DNA of 59,403 bases from Calothrix sp. CSU_2_0 (GCA_012034595.1 JAAUPE010000025.1:1-59403); one strand, 5' to 3'. Positions 1-8,570 are shown, counted from the stretch's first letter. Translations and numbers: made by a program. Notes: a model not told the origin generated them from the sequence alone.

Positions 1-159
1 ATTGATTTGAAACTGCCAGCAAGTAGGCAAGACCAGATACGGGCGGAAAAAGTTGTTTCCATCCCCGTGAGGGGTAATTGATTTGAAACAAGAATTCTAT
101 TACTCAAATTATGATTTTATTTTTGTTTCCATCCCCGTGAGGGGTAATTGATTTGAAAC
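1..159 (-). CRISPR. Leader-proximal end of a CRISPR array (2 full repeats, 1 partial)
   Basis: Two identical 35-nt repeats lie at 55-89 and 125-159, with the last 13 nt of a third at 1-13. Spacers are 14-54 (41 nt) and 90-124 (35 nt). On the minus strand the repeat starts GTTTCAAATC, has a CCCC-TCAC-GGGG hairpin, and ends GGGGATGGAAAC. A hairpin followed by a GAAAC-ending 8-nt handle is typical of cyanobacterial type III repeats, so I read the array as minus-strand, in the same direction as cas1. On the plus strand the repeat also ends in GAAAC, so orientation is an inference. The array continues out of the window to the left. No effector genes (cas10, cas7, cas6) are present here. Confidence 0.93.
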
Positions 160-508
160 CCTACCCTTCTGAAAAGGTTACGCCGAGAGGTTTTCAAGGT
201 GTCATTTTAGCGGGGGGTCTAATTTACCTGTCAACAAATAAAACTTATTGACATTAGACACACCATACACCCTTGTCAAACCCATATATAGCAAGCAATT
301 AGCGGGGGTCAACGATAGAATAAGGGTTTCAGAAGTTGCTTTACCCCCGCTAAAAACTTACGTATGCATAGTCAAAACAAGAACTTTTGCTTTCAGACTG
401 AAACGTGAAGATTAAGTTTTCAAGGTTCTATTTCATTACTTAGAAGTGTAATGTAACACTCTAAATTTTTGGCAGCAGAAACAAGAAACTTAACATTAAT
501 TTTCATCA
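160..508 (-). promoter_or_regulatory. Probable CRISPR leader between cas1 and the array
   Basis: This AT-rich stretch of about 350 nt without a gene separates the 3' end of cas1 from the first repeat. It holds three related G/C blocks in an AT background: TTAGCGGGGGGTC near 206, TTAGCGGGGGTCAA near 299, and the inverse ACCCCCGCTAA near 344. The last two can pair as a long-range stem. Its place, downstream of cas1 and next to intact repeats, fits a leader for a minus-strand array. I saw no cas2-like coding potential here: the only short frame after the cas1 stop encodes about 29 residues unlike Cas2. Confidence 0.55.
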
Positions 509-1741
509 TTATCTCTCCCAAATCATCGCTCGATAAATTTCCACCTCACCCTGCAAACAAGAAATATACTCCCGAACCTGTAACTCGATCGCCCGACGAT
601 ATGCTACTTTTTGTCCAGAGTGAGGATGGGTAACTTCTGACTGTAACCTCTCTTCCCAATGCTTGAGAAATTTTTTGAGTGCGTGAGTCTGGAAATAAAC
701 CCCTCCACGTTCGTCTGGTAAAGTAAAATCATCAATTGTGAAAACTTCGGAATTGACTAAATAAACCACCAACGAATCAACCAAGCACGCTCTCCATTCT
801 TCCATTAAATCGGAAACTAATGCTGGATGATTATCACGAGGAACATGCAAGTTACCAAAGTGCGTATGTAATCCCACCGCTTGAATAAAAGAATAAACGT
901 TTTGACTCAACAAGGTATAACCCAAACTGAGCATACTATTAATTGGGTCAGTCGGAGGACGTTTGGTACGTTTATCAAACTTAAACTCACCAGAAAATAG
1001 ACTTCCCAAAGCTTGAAAATAAACAGTTGCTGCTCTCCCTTCATAACCTCGCAACGCATCCATACTCTCAGCAAAAGGTAATTTGCTCATCAAAATTTCC
1101 AAGTCATCTGCGGCTTTTTTAATAATACTCACATCGGCATCTTTTGATTTGCGACGACGGTTTAATCGCATGAGTAAAATACGTGAGTTGTGCAACTTTG
1201 CTTTAACTATTGCTTCGGCTTGCTTTTTGGTAAAATCAACATTCTGACAACACTCCACCTGACGCATCAAATATTCGACTTTTGCTTCCCCTTCTACCTG
1301 CAATCTCCCGAAATATCTACCTTTCTGCGATAGATACATCACAGAAATTCGTCGTCGCAAAGCCATAGAAGCTGCACCATGCGATACATTACAGCAACCA
1401 AATAACACAACATTACTCACCCGGTTTACCGGAACCTTAATCCGTAATTCTCCTTGATAGTAAACAAGAAATTGTTGATTTTTTACACTCAAATAAGCAC
1501 CTTGGTCGGTAACATATAAAGTAGTCATAAAATCCTGCCAGTAATGGGAAATTGCGGCTCGTGGAAAATTAACAGGTTTATCGATACTGCAAGCTTTGGG
1601 AGGACGGGAAACGGGTTTTGCTGGTTTGGGTTTGCGGCGAAAATAGGGTGTACCTGAATCATTAATTACCCATTCCCCCTTGAGTACAGGTTCCGGTGGT
1701 GGAGGTGCATAAACCTTACCATTGGCAAATCGATACCCCAA
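509..1741 (-). CDS. cas1: Cas1 integrase, C-terminal part of a split RT-Cas1
   Basis: Cas1 integrates new spacers into CRISPR arrays. The Cas1 fold begins near residue 70 (FMTTLYVTDQGAYLSV) and covers the rest of the frame, with the Cas1-typical GYEGRAA helix, DPINSMLSLGYTLLSQ and the conserved HxDxx-equivalent VGLHTHFGNLH. Residues 1-70 are a basic, Pro-rich linker (YFRRKPKPAKPVSRPPK) and, before that, the tail of a reverse transcriptase (RT) reading GYRFANGKVY. The frame begins at a TTG, so this start is artificial: either it is translated as a fusion with the upstream RT, or Cas1 starts alone at the ATG at 1528 (residue 72). It lies in the same direction as the array. No cas2 follows, although Cas1 normally works as a Cas1-Cas2 complex. 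Confidence 0.93.
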   Translation of the reverse strand: MGYRFANGKVYAPPPPEPVLKGEWVINDSGTPYFRRKPKPAKPVSRPPKACSIDKPVNFPRAAISHYWQDFMTTLYVTDQGAYLSVKNQQFLVYYQGELRIKVPVNRVSNVVLFGCCNVSHGAASMALRRRISVMYLSQKGRYFGRLQVEGEAKVEYLMRQVECCQNVDFTKKQAEAIVKAKLHNSRILLMRLNRRRKSKDADVSIIKKAADDLEILMSKLPFAESMDALRGYEGRAATVYFQALGSLFSGEFKFDKRTKRPPTDPINSMLSLGYTLLSQNVYSFIQAVGLHTHFGNLHVPRDNHPALVSDLMEEWRACLVDSLVVYLVNSEVFTIDDFTLPDERGGVYFQTHALKKFLKHWEERLQSEVTHPHSGQKVAYRRAIELQVREYISCLQGEVEIYRAMIWER

Positions 1742-2529
1742 AAAGTAAACTCATCATCGGGAATATAAATCTGGGTTTTCTCAGGTTGTAGGGTTAAATA
1801 AACCTCTCCCAACCACGCAGTAATGCGATCTAAAATCCGATTCGCTTCATTCCAACTACTACATGCAATCACAAAATCATCACCATACCGCACCAAATTA
1901 ATATTGTTACTCAGACACTTGCGATCGAAACCAGTCAGGTATAAATTTGCCAAAGCACCAGACAAAGTACCACCTTGCAACACACCTTTACCTGAATTGA
2001 TAAATTGTCCAGCAACGATAATTCCAGAATTTAGATGTTGCTCAATTAACTGCAATACAACTGGTTCCAGATTTAATTGTTCCAAAGCAGTCAGTAATAA
2101 TGCCCAAGTAAGATTGTCAAAAAAGTTAGCAATATCAGTCTTGATAATCCACTTTGGTTGATACTGATAATATCGATATAAATGCTGTACAGCTTGCTGA
2201 ATATTGCGTCCAGGACGATATGCATAACTGCAATCGACAAACGTATCTTCTAAGGGAAAATACAACTCATCGAGCAACAAACGCTGTACAACTCTATCTC
2301 GCACAGTCGAAATACCAATTAATCTTTTACCACCATTTTTCTTGGGTACGTAAAAGCCCTTTGCGGGACTTGTAGCGTAGGTTTCTTGTTGTAAATGGCG
2401 TAGAATAATTGGTAATTGCTCATCAGCAGATGCTGCAAACCAATCAACAGTTATACCATCCACACCAGCAGTACGACTTCCCCCACGGACTTGCGCCCAT
2501 GCGAATGTAAGCTGTTCTAGAGTGAACAT
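1666..2529 (-). CDS. Reverse transcriptase domain of RT-Cas1 (frameshifted from Cas1)
   Basis: This is a group II intron-like RT domain of the kind fused to Cas1 in cyanobacterial type III systems, where it lets spacers be acquired from RNA. Visible motifs are SRTAGVDGIT (residues 18-27), VPKKNGGKRLIGI (61-73), the first catalytic Asp block TDIANFFD (131-138), GVLQGGTLSGALANLYL (182-198) and the active site YGDD (215-218). It has no Cas6 or HNH extension. After DDEFTF the frame runs into 16 unrelated residues and stops. A single extra base in the T5-G4 run at about 1736-1741 would restore FTFLGYRFANG and join it to cas1. The two frames overlap by 76 nt. Confidence 0.9.
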   Translation of the reverse strand: MFTLEQLTFAWAQVRGGSRTAGVDGITVDWFAASADEQLPIILRHLQQETYATSPAKGFYVPKKNGGKRLIGISTVRDRVVQRLLLDELYFPLEDTFVDCSYAYRPGRNIQQAVQHLYRYYQYQPKWIIKTDIANFFDNLTWALLLTALEQLNLEPVVLQLIEQHLNSGIIVAGQFINSGKGVLQGGTLSGALANLYLTGFDRKCLSNNINLVRYGDDFVIACSSWNEANRILDRITAWLGEVYLTLQPEKTQIYIPDDEFTFWGIDLPMVRFMHLHHRNLYSRGNG

Positions 2530-2895
2530 GAGTTAAATTTAAAGTTAAAAGTGACAAGATTGAAAATCAAGGGTTGAAAAGCAAAAGCCTGAAATACTAC
2601 ACATTCGCAGAATTAAGCGAAATTTACCTGTAAATCTGATTAAAAAGCGAAAAATGCACCTTTTAAGTGGTAGTGCAAAAATATTTATACTTTCCGAAAA
2701 TCTCAAACCCTCGTCATTGCGAGGAACGAAGCAATCGCAGTATATATTTAATTTTGCGTAACCACTTACTTGAACTTTTGCCTTTAACTTAATTTTTGCA
2801 GCTACATATCTGACTTCATGTATGACTTATTGACGCGAATATATGACTTCGTATATGAGTTAATTAGAAATATATCTTCTAACTTCTTCCCTGTT
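2530..2895. other. Intergenic region with a dispersed REP-like repeat
   Basis: I see no convincing gene here. The stretch CGTCATTGCGAGGAACGAAG at about 2713-2732 (running on to CAATCGCAG) is a dispersed REP-like repeat. A related piece in the opposite orientation sits at about 26528-26548. The rest is AT-rich and would hold the promoters of the divergent RT-cas1 and HTH-DUF4384 genes. Confidence 0.5.
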
Positions 2896-3638
2896 ATGGA
2901 GCGAACACTAGTTGCATCACTTGAAGGCATTAACTTGGCAAAAAAAGCCTTCAAGTCCAAAGAATGACTCAAACAGATTTTGCGATAGAAGTACAACTCG
3001 GTTACACAACAGTTAGTAACTTCTTTAACCAAAAACCAATATATCGCACGAATTTCCAGGAAATTTGTGTCTTTCTCCGTTTAGAATGGCAAGATATCGC
3101 AGCATCTCCAGAACCAGAAACTCCACAAATAACCCTTGTTGAAGAGCTTTGGAATAGAATTATACAGTTAGGTTCCCATAGCGAACAAATGGGATTAATA
3201 TTAGTCGAAGAAAAAACCCTTGGTTGGGGAAAAGATAAACCAAGTCGTTATGTAAAATCAGTACGTATAGGTAACTATATTCAATTTGAAGTAGATTTTC
3301 AAACTCCAGGATATTTATTACTCCTACAAAAAGACACAGCAGGAGAAATCTGGTGTTTTTGTCCCTCCTGCTTTGCACCCCAACAACACTTGGAGAATGG
3401 TAAAACAAGCTTACCGCAAGAAAATTCACCAATTGCCTCTTTCCCAATAGAAGGTGAACCTGGTCAAGAGCAGATTTTAGCAGTTGTGACAAAAGACTTA
3501 CCAACTTTAAACTGGCTACCTCAAGGCAGCGATGAACCCTTACAACTAGATGAAAATAGCTTGACAGAATTGATAGAATATGTAGGTAAATGTGAAGAAT
3601 ATCAGGTTCTATATACAGATTACACTGTGATCGATTAA
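2896..3638 (+). pseudogene. HTH (vWA/STAND-associated) - DUF4384 protein, frameshifted
   Basis: The downstream frame (2964-3638) holds a small HTH-like domain (TQTDFAIEVQLGYTTVSNFFNQKP ending EICVFLRLEWQDIA; about 45 residues) of the kind found at the N-terminus of cyanobacterial STAND and AAA-like proteins. A DUF4384 beta-domain follows (RIGNYIQFEVDFQTPGYLLLL to GQEQILAVVTKDLPTLNWL). The first helix is encoded in another frame from ATG 2896 (MERTLVASLEGINLAKKAFK), which stops at 2965-2967. Adding one G at about 2966 gives the family-like KSKEWTQTDFA and one continuous protein of about 247 residues. DUF4384 usually sits with caspase or STAND conflict proteins, which fits the AAA gene downstream. 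Translation from ATG 2964 alone would lack the first HTH helix. Confidence 0.7.
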
Positions 3639-4536
3639 TTTAAAATAGCGCCTAGTAGAGGCTGGCGGAAATGAAGCTACCATTACAGAAAGCTGAAAAG
3701 CCTAGAAAATCTTATTTCTTTCTTTTGCCTTTTGTCTTTTTACTTTTGCCTTGTTGTACTAGACTGTTACTCCCGACAATTTTAAATCATTTACCGGACA
3801 GCGAATCTGGGCAACCTTGGGTTCACAAACCTATGTAGTTGTCAACCGTCGGTTATTTCAGGAAGTTGGGATTCCGATTTCTGCGACAAACCCCTGTATT
3901 GGTGGGAAATGAACAATAATTCTTAAGTGCGATCGCGTTTTCTGATGGATTAAGATTGGAAGCTAGTGAAGTCAATTTCTTTGGTTAACTGATTTTCCCT
4001 ATTAGTCTATCAAGATAAAAATTACGGTTGTAAAGACGTAGCAATGCTACGTCTCTACAGGGTTGTGGATGTATACATAACCGTCAAAATAAAATTGACA
4101 GACTACTATGTCAAATCCATCGCCATTTTTAGCCAATGGCAAAACTCGACACGAATCTAATTTGATGAAAATCTAAAATGCGATATCTGCGATGAGCTTC
4201 GCTAACGACCAAGCGCGTACCAAGCTAATCAGCAACCTAACAAGTTTAGCGATCGCTTTGATAGCTTTCTCAACCAAGCTGCAAGTTAAGTGATGGAAAC
4301 AAGTTTTATAGTTTTGCAGCATACGGAGATAAACACAAGAAGGCGAGACTTTTTGCAAATCACCGGCTTTAAGTGTAAAGTTAGATACGTAATTGCTTGC
4401 GATCGCTAAATCTATTCCAGATTGAGCTACTTGAATTTGGTTGCTTTCTAAGGCTATTCATTTACTTGCTGTCTGTATTTGCATAAACTGTGCTGTGTCC
4501 TTAGCATTTATTCACAAAATTTAATTAAATATAATT
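3639..4536. other. Gene-poor region with a possible gene remnant and a palindrome
   Basis: There is no intact gene in this stretch of about 900 nt. Plus-strand 3778-3911 reads as an open C-terminal-looking peptide (SFTGQRIWATLGSQTYVVVN onward, ending CIGGK) without a start; it is possibly a remnant of a secreted protein that I cannot name. 3718-3752 is a low-complexity TTTTGCCTTTTG-type run. 4029-4059 is a dispersed palindrome (entered separately). The short minus-strand frame at 4173-4358 is Leu/Lys/Ala-rich and matches no family I recognise. Confidence 0.45.
4029..4059. repeat. Dispersed palindrome, GTAGAGACG family
   Basis: TGTAAAGACGTAGC - AAT - GCTACGTCTCTACA forms a near-perfect 14-bp hairpin. 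It belongs to the same family as the 30-nt perfect palindrome inside the methylase gene at 29125-29154, with a different centre. Confidence 0.75.
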
Positions 4537-5913
4537 ATGAACTTTGAAGAAAGTTTATCAATCTTAGACACAGCTATTTTCGATAAAATAAATAGACATT
4601 TGAAGGATATAGAAGTAATTATTCTAGAAGGTTCGTGGCATAGTTTGAGCTATGAAGAAATTGCTAACAAAGAAGGTTATGCAGCTAATTATTTACGGCA
4701 AGATGTTGGTTTCAAGCTATGGAAATTCTTGTCGGAAGTATTAGAGGAAGAGGTCAATAAAACTAACTTTCGTGCAGCAGTCGGACGCTTAGTCAATCGT
4801 CATCAAGTGATAGCAAGTTGTAACGAAAAAAAGACTATTTCATTAGAAACAAGTCTATCAGATTTTCCACAGGTAAAAGATTTTAACACGAATAAACCAA
4901 TACTAGAATATCCGGAAGGCTCTGTACCTATCAACTCGTTATTTTATCTCCAAAGGCAAATCGACATTCGCTGTTATGACAAAATTCTTCACCCAGGCGC
5001 TCTAATTCGGATTAAGGCTCCCCATCAAATGGGTAAAACTTCTTTATGCGATCGCATTCTTGCCTACTCCAAGCAAAAGGGTTACAGTACAGTTCGTGTC
5101 AACTTGCTACAAGCTGAAGCAACTATTTTTAGTAGTTTGGATAAATTTTTGCGTTGGTTTTGTGCTTGTATTAGCCACAAATTAAAATTATCGACTTTTT
5201 CCCATGAATATTGGGATGAATGTCGGGGCAGTATTATTAACTGCACAACATATTTGGAAGAAAATATTCTAACAACTATCGATCATAGTTTAGTTTTGGC
5301 ATTAGATGAGGTCGATATAGTTTTTCAATATCCCGAAATTTCTCAAGGTTTTTTCGCAATGCTACGTAGTTGGCATGAAGAAGCAAAAACTATTGATATT
5401 TGGGAAAATTTACGGCTAGTAGTTGTTAATTCGACTGAAAATTATGGGTCATTAGATATAAATCAATCGCCTTTTAATATCGGTTTGGTTGCCGAATTAG
5501 ACGAATTTACTCCAGAAGAAATAGAGGAATTAGCCCAACGTCATAATTACGGTTGTAATTCAAATCAATTACAACAATTAATATATTTAATTGGAGGTCA
5601 TCCATATTTAACTCGATTGGCACTCTATCACATGGCTTTGGAGGACACAACCATAGATAAACTATTACAGGATGCTCCCACAAATGCCGGAATATACGAA
5701 GCTTATTTACGACGAATTCTGAAAAATATTTTATTGAATGAAAAATTAACTACAGGATTTATGAAAGTAGTTAATGCTGACGAACCTGTTGCGATCGAAA
5801 CAATACAGGCATACCAACTATACAGCATGGGACTTATTAAGAGAGTTGGCGATAAATTAGTCCCACGCTGTCAGCTATATCGAAGATATTTTCGAGAACA
5901 CTTAAATAAATAG
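4537..5913 (+). CDS. AAA-like domain NTPase with vWA-MoxR-associated N-terminal HTH
   Basis: Residues 1-90 form the N-terminal HTH found in vWA-MoxR-associated proteins (ILEGSWHSLSYEEIANKEGY, then AANYLRQDVGFKLWKFLSE). Residues about 125-450 are an AAA-like ATPase of the AAA_35 type: the inter-domain signature VPINSLFYLQRQIDIRCYDK, P-loop IKAPHQMGKTSL (about residue 163), Walker B LVLALDEVD (about 251), and the family-typical INQSPFNIGL, GGHPYLTRLALYHM and LYSMGLIKR. There are no WD40 repeats or membrane segments. In cyanobacteria this architecture is linked to STAND-like signalling and conflict systems. It starts at ATG 4537 after an AT-rich promoter region and has no close downstream partner on the same strand. 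Confidence 0.88.
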   Translation: MNFEESLSILDTAIFDKINRHLKDIEVIILEGSWHSLSYEEIANKEGYAANYLRQDVGFKLWKFLSEVLEEEVNKTNFRAAVGRLVNRHQVIASCNEKKTISLETSLSDFPQVKDFNTNKPILEYPEGSVPINSLFYLQRQIDIRCYDKILHPGALIRIKAPHQMGKTSLCDRILAYSKQKGYSTVRVNLLQAEATIFSSLDKFLRWFCACISHKLKLSTFSHEYWDECRGSIINCTTYLEENILTTIDHSLVLALDEVDIVFQYPEISQGFFAMLRSWHEEAKTIDIWENLRLVVVNSTENYGSLDINQSPFNIGLVAELDEFTPEEIEELAQRHNYGCNSNQLQQLIYLIGGHPYLTRLALYHMALEDTTIDKLLQDAPTNAGIYEAYLRRILKNILLNEKLTTGFMKVVNADEPVAIETIQAYQLYSMGLIKRVGDKLVPRCQLYRRYFREHLNK

Positions 5914-5953
5914 CAGCAATAATATAATTATTTCTACTATCCTTTCAATATAT

Positions 5954-6460
5954 CTATCTGATATTAATTAACTGATAATCACCTTCAATTTTAATTTTAG
6001 AAGTATAGTTAGCAGTTGCACCTTGAGGTAAAGTTAACATCAAAATCACTGGTGTTGATTGGGCAAACTTGATTTTTTTGACCTGACGACCAGGTATACC
6101 AGGAGTAGCACCAGCCAGAAGTTGGGAAAATTCATTTCCATCTTGATCTTGAACACTAACTGTTGAAACTACTCCATTCCCATTTGTAGAACCAGCATCA
6201 ATATCAAGGGTAAGCTTTAATTCCCCAGATTTTGCGATGAAATAGTAAAAATATGTTTTTGCTTCGCTTTTTAAACCAGTTACAGAGATTATATTAGTGC
6301 TTAAGGTTGTTGGTGCATCTCTATTTGTAGATTGTGCATTTGCTCGTGTGATTTGGGAAGTAACGAGAATTGTAGTAGCAACCATGATGCTAAGAAATAT
6401 TCCAACTGAAGATGAAAATTTGAAGTTAGTTTGATGCTGGCGTAATTTCATCAAGGACAT
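5954..6460 (-). CDS. Small secreted protein of unknown function
   Basis: The protein has 168 residues. A signal peptide covers roughly residues 1-43 (hydrophobic SVGIFLSIMVATTILVTSQI, cleavage after RANA/Q). The mature part is Ser/Thr/Gly-rich with a pre-peptidase-like beta pattern (YFYYFIAKSGELKLTLDIDA and VILMLTLPQGATANYTSKIK), which resembles a bacterial pre-peptidase C-terminal fold, but I cannot assign it. The start region (MSLMKLR) and its leader, ATATCGGAGATAT, resemble those of the next gene (7118). It is the last of four same-direction genes. Confidence 0.75.
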   Translation of the reverse strand: MSLMKLRQHQTNFKFSSSVGIFLSIMVATTILVTSQITRANAQSTNRDAPTTLSTNIISVTGLKSEAKTYFYYFIAKSGELKLTLDIDAGSTNGNGVVSTVSVQDQDGNEFSQLLAGATPGIPGRQVKKIKFAQSTPVILMLTLPQGATANYTSKIKIEGDYQLINIR

Positions 6461-6555
6461 GGGATATCTCCGATATTTTTTAGTAATGATTATTTGTTGA
6501 TAATACGAGTGAATGTATTATCTATCAATTTGGGGTCAATCCCTTTGTGTTGACT

Positions 6556-6610
6556 TATATGATTGATTTTTTGGTTTTATGCAGTGCATCCTGATTATTC
6601 ATCCAAAAGC
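6556..6610 (-). promoter_or_regulatory. Upstream region duplicated in front of two secreted-protein genes (copy 1)
   Basis: A block containing TATATGATTGATTTTTTG, then ATGCAG, CATCCTGAT and CAAAAG, lies upstream of the 6460 gene. It recurs at 7170-7225 upstream of the 7118 gene, at a similar distance from the start. Both genes also share the CGGAGATAT leader. This points to a duplicated promoter or 5' UTR with unrelated coding parts. Confidence 0.6.
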
Positions 6611-6632
6611 TGGCTTACCCTAACTTGCTCAA

Positions 6633-7118
6633 TTATCGAGGAGGAGCGGGGAGAGTAAATACTTGTATGTCAATATTATTAGGAAATGGGTTACTTACTG
6701 CTTGAGTACCTCTGACTCTATTAGCTTGAGCACTAATTTGAAAAGTCCTTGCTCCGTAAGCTCCTATTTTGGGAAGATAACGAAATGCTAAAGTATAACT
6801 ACAACCTTCACTCAGATTATTCCCTGTAGCTAAAACTTCTCTACCTAAAGTTTTCTCTTTAGGAATATTAAATCTACCTGGTTCAGGTTTAGTAGGAATA
6901 AACTCTTTCATAGTTACACTAATTTGATTACAAGGAATATCCTCATCTGTAGCATCTCCTTTAATTATATTTCCAGTAATTTCAGTATTGGGTACTGGTT
7001 GTATCTGGATATTTTCAACAAATGGTTTCGCATTCGCTATGGTTGTAAAGGTAGCCAGCAAGCTACATGTTAAAGTTGCGATCGAGGCTTGTGAAATTAA
7101 TACTTTCATCCAGGACAT
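6633..7118 (-). CDS. Small secreted protein of unknown function
   Basis: The protein has 161 residues. A signal peptide (MSWMKVLISQASIATLTCSL to TTIANA/KP, about 30 residues) is followed by a beta-rich mature domain with two Cys (DIPCNQISVTM and EGCSYTLAFRYLP) that could form a disulfide. I do not recognise the family. The leader and upstream region are near-copies of those of the 6460 gene. The protein likely goes to the periplasm or outside the cell. Confidence 0.72.
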   Translation of the reverse strand: MSWMKVLISQASIATLTCSLLATFTTIANAKPFVENIQIQPVPNTEITGNIIKGDATDEDIPCNQISVTMKEFIPTKPEPGRFNIPKEKTLGREVLATGNNLSEGCSYTLAFRYLPKIGAYGARTFQISAQANRVRGTQAVSNPFPNNIDIQVFTLPAPPR

Positions 7119-7169
7119 GATAATATCTCCGATATTTTGTGGGGGTAATGATTTGTGCTTTGTGTTGAG

Positions 7170-7225
7170 TTATATGATTGATTTTTTGTTTGTATGCAGG
7201 ACATCCTGATTTTTTATACAAAAGT
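7170..7225 (-). promoter_or_regulatory. Upstream region duplicated in front of two secreted-protein genes (copy 2)
   Basis: This is the second copy of the block at 6556-6610: TATATGATTGATTTTTTG, then ATGCAGGACATCCTGAT and a CAAAAG end. It precedes the 7118 gene by about 50-100 nt. Confidence 0.6.
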
Positions 7226-7309
7226 TTTACCAATTAGCTCGTGCCTATCCAATGAGATTAGATAGAGCAAGTCCTCCAGCTGCAACATTATTGTGAAAGT
7301 ATTAGAAAC

Positions 7310-7344
7310 CTAACAAAAGCTTAGTGCTGCTGGGCTTTTGTTAG
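7310..7344 (-). terminator. Hairpin, likely terminator of the 7351-7884 gene
   Basis: CTAACAAAAGC (7310-7320) and GCTTTTGTTAG (7334-7344) form a perfect 11-bp stem with a 13-nt loop, 6 nt past the stop codon of the minus-strand gene. The U-tract is weak (GGTTTCT follows), so it may act as an mRNA-end stabiliser instead. Confidence 0.6.
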
Positions 7345-7350
7345 ACACCA

Positions 7351-7884
7351 TCATTGGCATTGACTTGCAGGAAAAACATATCCTTCAACTCTGGCAAAAG
7401 TGTACCCTGCTTCTTTCGCACTTGCAGCACCTTCACTGGTTGCAGTGGTGAAATTATCCCCTCTTTGGGCACTCCAATATAGATTTAGAGGAACTGTTCC
7501 CGGTTGCTGCTGACGAAAAACATATCCTTCAACTCTGGCAAAAGTGTATCCTGCTTCTTTAGCGCTTCTAACACCTACATTGGTTGCAGTGGTGAAATTA
7601 TCCCCTCTTTGGGCACTCCAATATAGATTTAGAGGAACTGTTCCTGGCTTTTGCTTGCGAAAAACACATGCTTCAGTTCGTGCATAACCGTAGCCAGCTT
7701 CTTCTGCACTATTTTTACCCTCTAAAGTAGCAGTTACAAAATTGTCTTCTCTCTGAGAACTCCAGTACAGTTCTAGTGGCACTAAAGGTTGAGTTTCCTG
7801 TGCTTTTACGCTTGCAGTCAAGCTAGTAAGTGAAGTAATAATTGCGATCGCTGCTATACTTGCACGACATAAGTTAAATTTCAT
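7351..7884 (-). CDS. Secreted three-repeat protein, DUF5648-like
   Basis: A signal peptide (residues 1-28, ending SVKA/QE) precedes three tandem 48-residue repeats of the form VPLNLYWSAQRGDNF..T, AKEAGYTFARVEGYVF. This matches the DUF5648/beta-trefoil-like pattern in which each repeat carries a YW...NF(T)TA and a GY.F...YVF block, as seen in secreted or cell-wall lectin-like proteins. Repeats 2 and 3 are almost identical at DNA level with a period of 144 nt, so they come from a recent in-frame duplication. Repeat 1 is more diverged and has an extra Cys (TEACVF). A role in extracellular binding is inference. Confidence 0.8.
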   Translation of the reverse strand: MKFNLCRASIAAIAIITSLTSLTASVKAQETQPLVPLELYWSSQREDNFVTATLEGKNSAEEAGYGYARTEACVFRKQKPGTVPLNLYWSAQRGDNFTTATNVGVRSAKEAGYTFARVEGYVFRQQQPGTVPLNLYWSAQRGDNFTTATSEGAASAKEAGYTFARVEGYVFPASQCQ

Positions 7885-7954
7885 AATTTCTCCGATTTAC
7901 TGTTTGTCTAAGTTGGGATTTCTAGTTTTTAAATGCTTTGAGAAGATGTTCTAA

Positions 7955-8275
7955 TTACTCAATTTCTCCAACAACCATAAAATTGCACAAAAATTCTAGG
8001 TCGCTCTCATCGCCAATCTGAATGTTTTGAGCTATAAATGTGACCAAAGAAAAGCTCTCCACATCCTGGTAATCAATGTTCCAAAGTGCAAAAATTGTTC
8101 CAGAACCTTGCTTACTGTGAACAGTGGCAGTGACAACAGGTTCACTGATAAATCTCGGTAATCTAATCTGTGCTTGACGAACGTGTTTAGCACTTTCTAG
8201 GAGAACCATCTTAGTTGTTCCAGATAAAGAAACGGTGTTTCCCATCTGGATAATATATTGATAGTCGTAGGTCAT
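7955..8275 (-). CDS. Small beta-rich protein, possible lectin-like domain
   Basis: The protein has 106 residues and no signal peptide. The pattern RFISEPVVTATVHSKQGSGT, then IDYQDVESFSLVTFIAQNI, ending FLCNFMVVGEI resembles the H-type lectin / phage fibre fold (buried F..P.V.. strand and a closing aromatic strand), but the match is only by pattern. It is the first of four same-direction minus-strand genes. Confidence 0.55.
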   Translation of the reverse strand: MTYDYQYIIQMGNTVSLSGTTKMVLLESAKHVRQAQIRLPRFISEPVVTATVHSKQGSGTIFALWNIDYQDVESFSLVTFIAQNIQIGDESDLEFLCNFMVVGEIE

Positions 8276-8570
8276 ATATACTTCTGGTTCTACTTAGGTA
8301 GTGTGGGTTTAATTACGTCAAGGTATTGTCAGTGCGACATCAAACTCATCGCTAATTAAGATTATGTTCTTTAGCTTTAAGACTGTAAATACATATATAA
8401 TCAGTATTATCACTGAATAAAAATTATCGAAAAAATAATCGTGTCAGTAAATGTCAGGAAAAGTCAGATATTCTCAAAAAAGGAGAGTTTCTGGACTAAA
8501 TATTGTAAGTTGAGGTTATCAAATGTATTTGTATTCCAAGAATTAACAATAAATATATATTGAAAGTCAC
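8276..8570. other. Intergenic region between divergent genes
   Basis: About 295 nt of AT-rich sequence lie between the divergent 8275 (minus) and 8571 (plus) genes and presumably hold both promoters. I see no repeat or RNA gene. Confidence 0.4.

Noticed and set aside
1666-2529. RT could belong to a diversity-generating retroelement or a free group II intron
   Set aside because: The frame continues, with one base added, into Cas1, and the gene is adjacent to a CRISPR array. No template/variable repeat or intron RNA domains are nearby.
2802-3032. 76-residue minus-strand frame
   Set aside because: It overlaps the HTH-DUF4384 coding region on the other strand, which has recognisable domains.
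4173-4358. 61-residue minus-strand frame, possible small helical protein
   Set aside because: Low-complexity Leu/Lys/Ala content around HIP1 sites, with no ribosome site or family match.
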